A stretch of DNA of 64,000 bases, from contig CM065695.1 of NCBI GenBank assembly GCA_017654935.2, positions 35,399,136 to 35,463,135 of the forward strand. Direction: 5' to 3'. The translations under genes were made by a program, and so were the position numbers. Below the pieces are notes generated by a model. The model was given only the letters and a program-made list of their open reading frames with translations, was not told the DNA's origin and made no database searches. This document shows positions 1-12,414 of the stretch, in pieces. Position 1 is the stretch's first letter; each line of letters begins with the position of its first letter. Source of the stretch: Phymorhynchus buccinoides. Taxonomy: Eukaryota; Mollusca; Gastropoda; Neogastropoda; Raphitomidae.

Positions 1-124
1 GGGCAACAGGTGGCCAAAAAAAAGGAATTTTAAAAAAAGGCGCGGAGTAGGAATAATGATATTTGAGTGTCTTAGGTGAATCGATATTATAGCTACTTTC
101 TCAGTCTGTTTTTGTGTAAACTGG

Positions 125-546
125 GCGTCCTGTATTCGTGTCGAAGATAGCATGAGGACTTAGCATGGTGCTAACTTAGAAGCTCTCCCAATGTCCTATA
201 GGATTTAATAGGACTTTTGGAAGAGCTTCTAAGTTAGCATGATGCTAAGTCTCATGACTATATCAACGTGTTCACGTTGAGATAGCATGGGACTTAGCAT
301 GATGCTAATTTAGGAAGCTTTTCCAATGTCCTATAGGGATTTAATAGGACTTTTGGAAGAGCTTTCTAAGTTTAGCATGATGCTAAGTCTCTGGGCCTGT
401 ATTCACGTTGAGATAGCATGAGACTTAGAATGATGTTAACTTAGAAGCTCTTCCAATGTCTATAGGATTTAATGGGACTTTTGGAGGAGCTTCTAGGTTG
501 GCATGGTGCTGGGTCTCGTGCTGTCTCAATGTGAATACAGGCCCTG
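125..546. repeat. Three tandem palindromic (foldback) repeat units
   Basis: Three consecutive units at about 125-270, 271-391 and 392-546 are each a near-perfect hairpin. Arms of about 40 bp run from CTTAGCATGATGCTAA through AGAAGCTCTTCCAA and back, around a short centre GGATTTAATAGG. Outer ends read GGGCCTGTATTCACGTTGAG on one side and its complement at 523-545 on the other, which suggests a foldback MITE amplified in place. Units differ by scattered substitutions and one-base indels. No coding capacity. Confidence 0.75.
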
Positions 547-699
547 GCATTGTCTTTTCTTTTGCCCTCTTTTCCCCTTTCTTTATTGCTTACTACTTTG
601 GAATCTTTAGTACTTCCTTCGTTATTTTTTGTTATTTTTTGGTTACGGATGGCTTGATGACAAAAAAGGGTATATTGTTTGCTTTATTCAATGTTCCAT

Positions 700-1060
700 C
701 TGGAAATAAAATTGGACTTGATTTTGACACGCACCACGCACGCACAGCACTCACGTCACTGCAGCGCACACACACACACACTCACACCACGCGCACGCAC
801 GCACGCACACACACACACACACACACGAACACACACACACACACACACACACACACATCTACACGCACACACGAACAAGGCACAACGCGCGCGCACCCAC
901 ACGCCACAAATTTCGCGCACACACACATATACACCCATTCGCACAGGGTGAGGGGGGCAGCACTCACACGCAGGGCGACACAACACACACACACAAACAC
1001 ACAACACACACACACGACACACCACACACACAGCTACACCCACAAGCGCGCGCTGCGCGC
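700..1060. repeat. Imperfect CA microsatellite
   Basis: Interrupted (CA)n mixed with CGCA and CACG runs. The long Thr/His frame on the plus strand and the Cys/Val frames on the minus strand are translations of this repeat. Confidence 0.9.
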
Positions 1061-1360
1061 GTCGTTCTCTTCTGCAGACATGTATCTTTCTACTCTAAGT
1101 GCGTATTTTGTTGTTTCTTAATAATCCAAAATTAGGTTTTTTTCTCCGATGTTAAGTATGTCTTCACGTGGAAATGCTTCGATCTGCGAGGCGGCTTCAC
1201 TCTACAACCCTCTCCTCTCCCCTCCCCCCCTGCCCCCGCCCCCTCTCTCCATCAAATGTTTTGATCGCCCCTAATGCCCACGAGTCCAACCCCAGTGGTT
1301 CGTTCCCCTTTTACAGACCCCCCCCCCCCTCCTCCCCTCCCTTTATTGTTTTTTGTTTGT

Positions 1361-1815
1361 TTTGGTTATTGTTGTTTTTGTCCCTGTTAATTTTGCGAAA
1401 CTACAATATTTTTTCTCTTTGTTAGCGCTCGTTGTTTACCTTTCATTTGTTGTGTTTGTTGTTGTTTTTTTGGGTGTGTTAATTTTTGCCTTACTAAGAT
1501 TTTTTTCTCTTTGTTCGCCCTCTTGTTGTACCTTCAATGTTTAGTGTCTGATTTGGGAATTTATTTTTGGTCTGTTAATTTTGCGAAATTACTTTTTTTT
1601 TTTCTCTTTGTTAGCCTCTTGTTTACCTTTCATTTTGTGTTTGTTGTTGGTTTTTTGGTCTGTTAATTTTGCCTTACTATATTTTTTCTCTTTGTTAGCC
1701 TCTTGTTTACCTTCAAAGTTTTGTCTATTGTTGGTTTTTTGGTCTGTGTAATTTTGGCCTTACTAATATTTTTTCTCTTTGTTCGCCTCGTTGTTTACCT
1801 TCAATGTTTTTTGTT
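1361..1815. repeat. T-rich minisatellite, about five units of 80-95 bp
   Basis: Five successive units share the blocks GGTCTGTTAATTTTGCCTTA, TTTTTTCTCTTTGTTAGCCT and CTTGTTTACCTT, starting near 1361, 1456, 1551, 1643 and 1726. Units differ mainly by single-base indels in T runs. The flanking 1130-1360 has short C-rich tracts and no gene. Confidence 0.75.
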
Positions 1816-2039
1816 GTTGTTGGGGGTTTTTTTTTTTTGGGGGGGGGGTTTGTTTGGTTTTGTCTATCCTGGCGCTTACATATTCTTTCGAACGTTCTTT
1901 TGTTCGCCCCCTATTCGACGGACCATTTTTGTCTGTGCCCTCAAATCCGTGCAGTCCTGCTAACTCACCTCACACACTCCATTGTTACGCATCTGTTTGG
2001 TTATCTGTGCGTTTGTTTGTCTGTTTGTTTGTTTCTTTT

Positions 2040-2480
2040 TATTTTATTAGTCCCCCGAGCCGAAGGTTCGGGGAGCTATTGTTTTTTGTCCTGGTCACGT
2101 ACGTCCGGTGTCCGTCCGTCCCGGCTGTCCGTCCGTCCGTCCGGCTTTTTCGTCCGTTTTTCTCAAAACTGGTTCCAGTCTATCATCAATCAAATTTGGC
2201 ATACTAGTTTGCCAAGGTGCAAGCTATCCAATGATATATTTAGTTTTTTGCATTAAGGTCAAGGTCGCGCCAGTTTACGGGGTTCAAACCCCGAAACACA
2301 TAATCTATAATATCTCGCGAAGTTTTTGCATGTATTTTTCATGCAGTTTTTTTTCACAACATTTCTTGATGAATGGTCTATAACACAGTTGTCATGATTT
2401 TTTTCTGTGCGCTTTTGTGCCGCATGATCGCACGCGCTCAAAATCACCGGGTCCGAACCCCAAGGCTGATACATAAACAA
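2040..2480. repeat. Probable dispersed repeat with GTCC array
   Basis: The stretch has a short hairpin (CCGAGCCGAAGGTTCGGGGAGC, 2055-2076), a (GTCC)n-type array at 2105-2150 and a non-repetitive tail of about 300 bp. It resembles, from memory, repeats scattered in mollusc genomes. A second (GACC)n-type tract, in the other orientation, lies at 42415-42440. There is no reading frame of note. Assignment as a transposon is inference. Confidence 0.4.
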
Positions 2481-2669
2481 CAACTATTCAGTTACGTGCT
2501 GTTTTGATGCGTTTTTATGTATGTGTACATGCCTGTTGGGATGCGTTTTTATACGTGTATGTGTACAGCCGACACATTCCCGATTTGTCGGAGTATCTCG
2601 GCGATGCTGCGAGGGGACTTTGCAGACGCTCGGCGTTGCACTTGTTTTGCTTGTTTGCGCGCTTATTTC

Positions 2670-3385
2670 TTTCGCGTGTGTGTGTGTGTGTGTGTGTGTT
2701 TGTGTTGTGTGTGCGTGTGCGTGGTGCGTGCGTGCGTGCGCGTGTATGCGTGCGTGCGCGTGCGTGCGTGCGAGAGAGAGTGTGTGTGTGTGTGCGGAGT
2801 GCGTGTGTGTGCGTGTATGTGTGTGTATGTGTGGGTTTGTGTGGGTGTGTGGTTGTGGGTGTGTGTGTGGGTGGGTGGGGTGTGTGAGTGTGTGTTTTTT
2901 GTTTCTCACAGCAATCACCGGCTCATCTTTCTTTCTCCTCGGAAAGTATTTACATTCTTCACCCGCTGTTGTTGTGGTGGTTGTGGTTGTTGTTGTTGTT
3001 TGTGGTGGTTGTTGTGGTGGTTGTTGTTGTGGTGGTTGTTGCTGTGGTGGTTGTTGTGGTTGTTGTTGTTGTTGTGTGGTTGTTGTGTTTTTTATTTGTG
3101 CGTGTGTGTTGTGGGGTTGTTGTTGGTGTGTGGTTGTTGTGTGTTGTCGTTGTTGTGGTGGTTTGTTTTGGGTGTTGTTGTGGTTGTTGTTGTGTGTGTG
3201 TTGTGTGTGGTGTTGTTGTTGTGGTGGTTGTGGTTGTGTGTGTGTGTGTTTTTTGTGGTGGTTGTTGTTTGTGGTGGTTGTTGTTGTTGTTGTTTGTGGT
3301 TGTTGTTGTTGTGGTGGTTGTTGGTGGTGGTTGTTGTTGTGGTGTTGTTGTTGTTGTTGTTGGTTGTGTTGTTTTGTTGTTTCTT
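2670..3385. repeat. GT microsatellite followed by GTT/GGT tract
   Basis: 2670-2890 is interrupted (GT)n with TGCG and GAGAG runs. 2960-3385 is an irregular mixture of GTT and GGT units. The long Val/Cys frames here are repeat translations. 3386-3890 is T-rich, with nothing recognisable. Confidence 0.9.
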
Positions 3386-3899
3386 CTTTTTTTCTTTTAG
3401 TTGGGGGGAATGGCCCGCCTGGTGCTTTGTCCCGTCGAAAGGTTGGAAGAAATAAACCGAAAATATTTTTATAGTTGTCTTTTTTGTTTTTGTGGGGGGG
3501 GGTTTCTTATATTGATTGGTGTTTGTTGTCTGATGTTTTAAAAAATTCCAAGAATTTAAAATTACAAATCAATTATTCCATTTTATTATCTCTAAGCTAA
3601 TCAAACGTTGGGCCATTGTTTGCCTTTAGTTTTAACTTATTTTTTCTGTTGTATTTGCCGTTTTGTTGTTCGTCTTCGTTTTGTTTCGTTGTTTGGTTTT
3701 ATGTTTTGTTGCTTGTGGCTTTATGCATTTTCCTACTTCCTCTTTAATCTGACAATATTACCTATGTTACGTACATTTCATAATCTTTTGTGAGCAATGT
3801 GTGTGTAGTCCGTTTTTATTCTTCACTTTTCTGCTTTAAAAAACAAAAATCGATTTTATCTTTGTCGTTTCCCTTCTGGCTCTATCCCTGCCTGTTCTA

Positions 3900-4115
3900 T
3901 GGTCTGTTTGTCTCTGTTTCCTCTATTCTCTTCTCTTTCCTTTCCTCTTTTTTTCCGTGCTTCGCTCTCTTGTCTCTCTCTCTCCTCTCCGTCTGCTCCT
4001 GTGTCTGTCTCTGTCACTATGTCTCTCTATCTCTCTCTACTCTCTACTCTCTCTCCTATCTCCTCTCTTCTCAATAATATCACACTTCTCTCCCTCTCTC
4101 CGTCCTCTTCTAGTC

Positions 4116-4146
<31 letters not shown>

Positions 4147-4245
4147 ATCTCTCTCTATCTTCTCTCTCTCTTCTCTCTCTCTCCTGCTCTTCTCTCTCTC
4201 TCTCTGACTCTCTCATCTCTCTCTCTATCTCTCTCTCTAGTATGG
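3900..4245. repeat. CT microsatellite
   Basis: Polypyrimidine (CT)n, broken by single A, G or T bases. The Ser/Leu frames are artefacts. Confidence 0.9.
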
Positions 4246-4399
4246 ACATCTAATCTCTTATCGCAGTTTTACAACTCTTTCTTTGCCAACATTTATAATA
4301 ACAAGTCTGTGAGGGTTATTTTCCACCCCACTTTCCCCCATCACTGTGGGACAGTCCTGGTCGTTTCGTTAGGCGTGGCTATTGCCAGGTAAATTACAC

Positions 4400-4536
4400 A
4401 CAGACAAACATAACAGAGCACCCGCACGCGAAACACGTAGCACGCACACACACAATGCATACACATGCGCAGTGGCGCACGCACGCACCACACGCACACG
4501 CACCCACGCGCACACACACAAACAACACACACCACA

Positions 4537-4583
<47 letters not shown>

Positions 4584-4713
4584 TCACTTGTCAATGTTGC
4601 ACTCCTCCTTAGTTTGTTCTCACCCTATTGCTAACTCCTTCATCACACACTTACACGCGGCGCGCAAGCACACACACACACACACACAAACACACCACAC
4701 ACACACCCACACA

Positions 4714-4744
<31 letters not shown>

Positions 4745-4856
4745 TCATTGGCAACTGTTGGCATTCCTCCTTAGTTTGTTCTCACCCTATGCTAACTCCT
4801 CCTCACACACTTACACGGGCGCGCGAAAGCCACACACACACAACACACCACACACA

Positions 4857-4900
<44 letters not shown>

Positions 4901-5501
4901 CACCACACATGCATACAGATGGCAGTACACACACACACATAATATAACACACACATACACGATGCGCGGGCCGGCTCAGCATTGTACGCGCGCACGCACG
5001 CCAAACTCACAGCACGCACACTCTCTGTTCCCTCTCACAACTTAACACGCGCGCCGCAAGCACACAAACACATGCATAAACTACCCACCCCAAACACAAC
5101 ACACCACACACAAACGCGCGAGCCGCGCTGCGCACACACACACACCCACACACACGACGTGCACTAATTCAAAGCATAACGTGTGCACACACCCACGCAA
5201 CGTACCTTCCGCAGCCACTTACACAATACACACATACGCACTCACGCACGTACGGCGCCGCACGCACACACCTACACTCCACACACACACACACTTCTGT
5301 CTCTCTCACACACATAACACGCGGCGCGCAACGCACACGCACACCACGCACACACACAAATATACACACAACACAACACACACACACACCACCCACACAC
5401 ACACACACACAACCACACACACACACAACGAATGCGCGTGCGTTGCCACGCACGTGCATAATTTCAAGCATAGTGTGCCCACACGCACACGCACCCACCA
5501 C

Positions 5502-5536
<35 letters not shown>

Positions 5537-5720
5537 CACAACAACACACACACACAAAACAACACACACACACACGTCGGCAACGCACAACACAACACAC
5601 ACACACACCACACACCAAGTACCTTCGCACTCAGATACATGCATACACACATGCTGGCCGCGCTTCAAGCACGCTGACACGCACGTACGCTAGCGCACGT
5701 ACAAACACCACTCACACTCG
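4400..5720. repeat. CA-rich higher-order satellite
   Basis: (CA)n tracts alternate with a non-repetitive spacer. The block CTCCTTAGTTTGTTCTCACC, followed by CTAACTCC and a CGCGGCGCGCAAGCAC-type segment, is seen at 4603-4675 and 4768-4833, with the last part decayed at 5043-5065 and 5318-5335. A second spacer with GTGTGCACAC or GTGTGCCCAC is seen near 5180 and 5475. A period of roughly 150-165 bp is visible for the first two copies only. Confidence 0.7.
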
Positions 5721-6079
5721 CTCTCTCTCTCTCTCTCTCTCTCCTCTTATAATCTCTCCTATCTATCTCGTCAATTATACTTCTCTTCTCCTCCTTTCCT
5801 GCCTCCTCCCGATTTACTTCCAAAAACATCTTTCTTCTTTTCCATACAAGGCAATGTCCATCTTTTTTTTTCTCCAAGAGGTCTGGCCTTGGAACTCTTC
5901 TCTTCTCTAGTTGAAGACCATGGATTATGCCAATGGATTATAATGACAGAACGGGGACAAAGTAAGATATGATTAAAGATAGAGTTGGAGCGAAATAGTG
6001 GGTGAGAATGAGGCGGGGGGGGGTGGAGGGGGAGAGGGGCATGAAAAGGAATATAATGTGTGGTTTCCTGTTCTTTTGT

Positions 6080-6930
6080 CTGTCTTGTAATTCTCGTTCT
6101 CTCTGTCCGCCTGTCTCTCTTGTCAGGCTGTCTCCTATGTCTCTGTCTCTGTCATCTCTGTCGCGTCTCTCCTGTCGCGGATCTCTATGTCTCTGTCTCT
6201 CTGTACTTCTCTGTCGCCTGTCTCTCTGTCGGCTGTCCTCTGTCGCTGTTCTCTCTGTCACTGTCTCTCTGTCTCTGTCTCTCTGTCACTGTCCTCTGTC
6301 CACTCTCTCTTCTCTGTCTCTGTCTCTGTCACTGTCTCTCTGTCACTGTCTCTCTGTCACTGTCGCTCGGTCATGTCTCACTCTGTCTCCCATGTACTGT
6401 CAATCTGTCTCACTCTGTCTCTCTGTTCACTGTCACTCTGTTCTCTCTGTCTCTGTCTCTGTATCTTCTGATCTGTCTACTATGGTACAACTGTCTCACT
6501 CTGTCCACTGTCTCTCTGTCACTGTTCTAGTCACTGTCTCTCTGTCACTGCTCTCTTTTCTCTGTCTTCTGTCTCTCTGTCCTGTCTTCTCGTCTGTCTC
6601 TGTCTCTTGTCACTGGCTCTCTGTCACTGGTTTCACTGTCACTGTCTCTCTGTACATCTCTGTCTCTCTTGTCTCTGTCTCCTCGTCACTGTCATCTATC
6701 GTACTGTCAATATCTATCTGTCACTGTCTCTCTGTACTCTGTTCTCTCTTCACTGTCTAACTCTCTGTCACTGTTCTCATCTAGTCACTGTTCTCTCTGT
6801 CACTGTCTCTCTGTCACACTGTCTCTCTGTCACTTGTCTACTGCTGTCACTGGTCTCTCGTCACTGTTCTCTCTGGTCACTGGCTCTCTGTCACTGTCCT
6901 CTGGTCACTTGTCTCTCTCTGTTGTGTCGG
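6080..6930. repeat. Short-period satellite of CTCTCTGTCACTGT
   Basis: About 850 bp of a 14-16 bp unit with frequent one-base insertions and deletions, so no frame is maintained. The flanks at 5950-6080 and 6940-7180 hold nothing recognisable apart from a C9-10 run near 6966. Confidence 0.85.
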
Positions 6931-7184
6931 ATAACAAAGTCAAAAACCGTCAAATCTCTTTTTCCCCCCCCCCCCCTGAAAAAAAACACAAAAAACACAC
7001 ACACACAACACCAAAAACAAAAAACACTAAAGATCAAAACGTCATCATCCTCATCAGGGACGATCATGGAGTTGCAAACTTCTTAATGCCTGAAAAGGTC
7101 AAAATGTGGAAATGAAAAGCTGTATATGATTTAGATGTGGGTTTTTTGCGCATGATTTAAGTAATACAAGATTTTGTTTTCAAT

Positions 7185-7293
7185 TGAAAGCTATCTCTCT
7201 CTCTCCCTCTCTCTTCTCTCTCTCTCTCTTCCTCTTCCCTCTCTCTCTCTCTCTCTCTCTCTTATCTTCTCTCCATCTCTCTCTCTCTCTCTA

Positions 7294-7324
<31 letters not shown>

Positions 7325-7604
7325 CTTCTCTATCTCTCCCTCACTCTTCTCTCTCTCGTCACCTCCTCTCTCTCTCTCTTACTCCTAATCTCCTCTTCTT
7401 ACACGCATTGTACTTCAAACATAACACTACCTCTCTCTTTTCAGGCTGTCTACTCTCTCTCTCGCAGTTGTGTTGTGTATGTCGCGCGTTCGCACGTATG
7501 TGTGTGTGTGCGCATGTGCACGCGCACGTAGTGGGTTTTGTGGCAGGGGGGGGGGGTGGTGCAAGATAGAGAGAGCAAGAATCGGGTTTTAGTGCGTGAC
7601 CTCG

Positions 7605-7635
<31 letters not shown>

Positions 7636-7780
7636 TGTGTGTGTGTGTGTGTGTGAGTGTGTGTGTGTGTGTGTGTGCTGTGTGTGCTGTGTGTGTGTGT
7701 CTGTGTTGGTGTTCGTGCGTGACCGTGCGTGGATATGTTGGTCTTTGTGCGCGCGCGCGGCGCAGCGTGTGAGAGTGTGA
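7185..7780. repeat. CT then GT microsatellites
   Basis: 7185-7400 is (CT)n and 7500-7780 is (GT)n with GCGC interruptions. Confidence 0.9.
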
Positions 7781-7880
7781 ATGTGAGGTATCGTAGTCTG
7801 TGTGCGAATGTGCGTTACATTGCCGTGGTAACGTGGCGCGTGGCGTGTGTTATGTGTGTTGATTCGTTTTCGGTCGTGCA

Positions 7881-8340
7881 TGATATATATATATACAGTG
7901 ATGATTTAAAAACATCGGGTTGAGTATTGCCGGCTTGTGTGATGCAATCTCACTTAGCTTAACTCGTGTTAGTTTCATGTGCAAATATATTTCTTCAGTT
8001 AATATAATGCTGTATCGGATAAAAAGTTAAACAAATGTCGGAATGCTTTTTGTCAACAACCAAAACTAAACGTGTCAAAAAATCATCATCGTCACACGAT
8101 CCAAAACACGGTTTCAAATATCTCTTCTTGCAAAAGTTTGAGGCTTGAAAAGGCCAGAAATTGAAATTATATACATGTAATATAACAAAAAACTTTAGAT
8201 TTGTATTTCGCAGTCAAGAGGAGGAAGCCAAGTAAAAATAATATGTTTTAATTTATTTTCTCTGTCGTCATTTATGTTGGATTAGTTTGTACGTTTTCCT
8301 TAATATACGCTGTTTATTAAAGTTCTTTGTGTTTAATTGG
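7881..8340. other. Unassigned AT-rich stretch
   Basis: Ordinary AT-rich sequence between microsatellites. I see no open frame, splice-compatible exon or recognisable repeat. Confidence 0.5.
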
Positions 8341-8623
8341 TTGTCCTCCAGGGCCGGATCCTAGGGGCGGGGGGGGGTTGCTTGAGAGGTTAGCTGCAGC
8401 ACCACCCACCCCACATCCCCCACCCACCACCCACCCCCTCGGCTTGTCACGCTCTTTTTCTGAGCTCAAGACCGAATGCCGCAAAACAGTTGTTAAAATG
8501 TTGAAAATCGTTTCCGGGCCAGGGGGCTTCGTCCCCGGAGGGGACCCCCCCAGACTTGGCCCCCTGGGACCCCACCGGTCTCGGCGGACCCCTGGGACCC
8601 GGTCCTAAAAAAAAGTTTCAAGC

Positions 8624-8655
<32 letters not shown>
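8341..8655. other. GC-rich stretch ending in a poly-C run
   Basis: GC-rich sequence with repeated CCCTGGGACC blocks (8562-8605), ending in a run of about 35 C (8620-8654) broken by one T. A proline-rich frame spans it but shows no conserved motif. Poly-C of this length makes the local base count unreliable. Confidence 0.5.
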
Positions 8656-8657
<2 letters not shown>

Positions 8658-8724
8658 AAAAGTCTGTGGTCCGCGGGGTACTGGTCTCTATATTCCTCGC
8701 TTTCCCTTCTAAAAAAAACATATC

Positions 8725-8737
8725 TCTCTGTCTCTCG

Positions 8738-8800
<63 letters not shown>

Positions 8801-9088
8801 TTCTCTCTGTCTGTCTCTCTCTCTCTCGCTCTCCTCTCTCTCTGTCTTGTCTTTCTCTCTATCCTCCCCCCCCTCTCTCTCTCTCTCTCTCCTCTCTCTT
8901 CAGATAGGGTTGTGTGGAGAGCCCTTAATCATTTAAAACATTTTCGGGGTCGGAGGTTCTCTCTCTCTCTCTCTCTCTCTACTTCTCTCTCTCTGCCTCT
9001 CTCTCTCCCTTCCATCTCTCTCTCTCTCTCTCTCCCTCTCCTCTCTCTCTACTCCTCTCCCTCCTCTCTCTCTCTCTTTCTCTTCTCC

Positions 9089-9120
<32 letters not shown>

Positions 9121-9260
9121 GACACAGTATGTGCGTATGTTTGTGTTACGCAAAAAGAGAGAGGCGTCGTGTGCGCGCGTGCATGTGTGTATATATATAG
9201 ATAGCGCGTGTGTGTGTGTTGTGTTGTGTGTGTGTGTGTGTGTGTGTAGGGTGCTGTGTG
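8725..9260. repeat. CT and GT microsatellites
   Basis: (CT)n from 8725 to about 8900 and from 8960 to 9120, then (GT)n at 9205-9248. 9270-9950 has no gene or clear repeat. Confidence 0.9.
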
Positions 9261-9949
9261 ATCTGTAGTTGGCTGATAATAACCGCGAACAGAACTAAAC
9301 AAAAGTGGCGACACACGCACGGCGTAGTGTACCATGCGTGCGTGCGTCGGTGTGTGTGCGTGCGTGACGCGCAAGAACGAGATAAATCAGAACTCAGAAC
9401 CTCAGAAGAACTTTATTTACAAGAAAAGAATTTAGGGTGGCCTAGTCTTCCATTCTGTCCTTGGCTGATAAAAAAATGCATACAATAATTACTACTATAA
9501 AATGAACATTGAGACACAAACAAATCGCCACAAAACAAAAACACAAACCTAACAATAATTATAGCAAACGACATGGTATCAGTTCCGGGAGCCTCAACAT
9601 CGCAATTAAAAACAAACAAAATTAAAAAAAACTAAAACAAACCCACAATAAACAATAGTAAATGAAGTGAAAAACGCCTCTTTCACTACAATTTACTTCT
9701 AATACTACCCATTACTGTGTAGACGGGGCAAAAAGCCCATGGGCGGGTAGAAATCCCTTTGTCAATTATCCACAAAACAAAGCAAATCTCGGTCAACCAT
9801 TTTGCCAATGAGAGAGTGTTATGTTTAAACATTCGTCTCATGGACCAAACCCAACCAAACCCCCCACTCCATGAGGACAACCGGCACGGCCTCTCCTACC
9901 AACCCGCCATGGGGCCTCTAAAGCCGTCTTCACCTACTATTATATTGTC

Positions 9950-10175
9950 ACCACCACCAACTACTACTACTACTCCTACTAAACTACTACTACTACTACT
10001 ACTACTACTATCTACTACTACTACTACTACTACTAATACTCTACTCCACCCTCCACCCCATCCACTTATCTTTACTACCTACTACACTACACTCCTATAC
10101 TACTACTACTACTATACTACTTACTACTACTACTACTACTACTACTACTAATACTACTACTACTACAACTATACC
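9950..10175. repeat. CTA trinucleotide repeat
   Basis: Interrupted (CTA)n/(ACT)n array. A second, shorter array lies at 11225-11325. Confidence 0.9.
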
Positions 10176-11220
10176 ACTAGGGGAGGCTATTGAATTCAGT
10201 ACCTGCACGCAATTCGTACACATGGTTTCCTACCAAACGGCAGAAGATGCGGGGGTAATATTGTGTGTGAAGTTTGGACAGGGGAAGGGAAGTATTTTAT
10301 CAACAACAAAAATGCAAAACGAAAATCGGAACACTCTTTGCAAGACCCACGAATGTTCATTTGGTCAGCATCTGATGGTAATTTTAGGTAACGCTTTTTT
10401 TTTGGTATTCAGTGCATACATGGCAAAGATTAAAAACTGGAAATATCACTTTAAAAAATCTTTAGGTTCTGAGGGACAATGTTGTCCCACTTGTAATTAA
10501 ATATCCAAAGGAAAAATTAATTGGGGCCATAGTTATGCAATTCGTTACCACCTATCACGTAATTCGTACCTTCCTACGTCTTTTTCCATGGCAGCAGCGT
10601 CAAAAATGCATTCAGGGGCCTGTATTTAACGTGACATCAAACTTTGATGATTAAACGTGACATATAGAATGACTTGACGTCACAGAGACTAATCTGGAAC
10701 ATTTAAGAAGAGAGAATGGTCTATAGCTAAAAGCCAAGTCACGAGGCGTTACTTACGTTGAATTAGGCTATAAACCCCCTGGTGAACGATAATCAGGTAA
10801 CTGGTGGTACGAATTCGGTTAACAGGTATTGTAATTCGTACCTTTTGAAGGGAAAAAAAAGTATTTTTACGTTGTTAAGCCAAAGTACAAAATATTATCT
10901 TTTAACTATAGTAGAGTAGTTAAGCCCCTCTACCAGTAGTATCACACATTGAAAGATTTCATAGCTTTGGGACTTATCTGCCCTTGAGATAGAGATCTCT
11001 ATCCTTAGGGAGGTACCGATTTCAATAAGTGTCCCCTACTAATACTATAGTACTACAAATAATATAAACAATGACCCACGGTAACGCAGAGCATCACCAT
11101 CAGTAAGAAACAGAAGCAAAAACAGAAACCAACCGACCAAACAATCAAAAAAAATGAAGACGAAGGAAAAAAAAACAAAAAAAACAAAAAACTTCCAACC
11201 ATAATTGCTAACATTCATCA
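10176..11220. other. Unassigned stretch with scattered AATTCGTAC motifs
   Basis: The motif AATTCGTACC or its complement recurs near 10210, 10560, 10805 and 10842, so part of this may be a repeat. A 92-codon plus-strand frame at 10222-10500 has no recognisable domain and no supporting splice sites. A 16-bp palindrome (GATAGAGATCTCTATC) lies near 10988. Confidence 0.35.
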
Positions 11221-11384
11221 TCTCAATACTACTACCTTACTACTACTACTACTACTACTAATAGACTAACTACTACTACTACTATATATATAATACTAAC
11301 TACTACTACATAACTATAACTACTATATTAATAACCAGTCAGCATCATAAAACACAGGCGACATAGCACGGCACGCTTAATGTC

Positions 11385-11560
11385 AAATCAAGCAGAGAGG
11401 AGAGGAGAAGAGAGAGAGGACGTGACGAGAGACGACGAGAGATGAGGGGAGGTGAGAGATTGGAGAGGAGAGGATAGAGAGAGAGAGAGAGACAGGAAGA
11501 CAGAGACAGAGACAGAGGACAGAGAGACAGAGAAGAGACAGATGGGGAGGGGTGAAGTAG
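11385..11560. repeat. GA-rich repeat
   Basis: Irregular polypurine GA/GGA tract. 11561-12410 contains no gene I can support and has C10- and A15-type runs. Confidence 0.85.
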
Positions 11561-12414
11561 ACTCGCCGCCAGTCTGTGATTTCCGTTGCCATGGCAGAGA
11601 GTAATTCGTTTTTTAGTTCTCCTCTCGTCTCCGATCTTGTCACGGATTTTTGGCTTCGGCTATGTATAGGGGTTACTTGTTGCTGCTTCTAGTTATTTGT
11701 TGTTTTGTACCTTAAAGATGGACCCTGAACGGAAATGCGTTTTGCAAGGAACGCGTTTGAGATCACCAGAAAGACAGGCTTTTCAACGATCGAAGACTTC
11801 GCTTTGCTCTGGTCCCTAGAATCAAACGTTTCCAAAAAACGGCTGATTCCTCCTTGGTCGGAGTGCCGGAGATGAGGAAGCACCATTTTGGATTCGGGGT
11901 GGTGTCTGGGGGCAAAAGCCCAATTGTGGTCTAAGCTTTTTCTTTTTTGTAGTGCAGTAACAAAAAAAAAAAAAAAAGCTATTTCCCTGTTTGTTGGAGC
12001 GAAACTTTTTTAGATAAACTGCATAAAAAAAAATTTAAAAATTAAAAGGCTTTGTATGCGGAAAAAACGTTGCAAACAATTTGGTCGCCATTACAAAAAG
12101 GAGGACAGAACACGCCTTTCCTTCAGTGGAAATAATTGTGGACTTCCAGCACCTCCGCAGGATACATCGCCGATTTGAAGGTTTGATTTCTTAAGGAAAC
12201 CCAGAGCAAAAAGTGAGTGGTTGCAGATCTCTGTAAATAGTTGTTGTCATGTGATTCTCCCCCCCCCCCCCCTGATGCGTTTCTTGCAAAAAACACTCAT
12301 CCGTCAGGGTCCAACTTAATGTACAAAGCAATGAGTCAACTTAGGACGCTCATTTCACCGCCAGGGAGCAATCAAAGCAGTAGAGGTTCTAGCGCGTGAT
12401 AATTCTTAGTTTTG

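Noticed and set aside
125..546. CRISPR-like repeated hairpins
   Set aside because: Three long palindromic units without unique spacers, in a eukaryotic genome.
456..1121. 221-codon plus-strand frame rich in His and Thr
   Set aside because: It is the translation of a CA microsatellite and shows no conserved sequence or splice support.
2545..2605. Fourth copy of the SINE-like family
   Set aside because: Only GTACAGCCGACACATTC and a loose GGAG match; no core start or target duplication, and the sequence around it is noisy.
2517..3474. 312- and 317-codon overlapping frames rich in Val, Cys and Leu
   Set aside because: Translations of GT and GTT tracts in different frames. Two long frames over the same repeat is expected for low-complexity DNA.
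10222..10500. 92-codon plus-strand frame
   Set aside because: No domain, no splice or promoter support, and surrounded by repeats with shared motifs.
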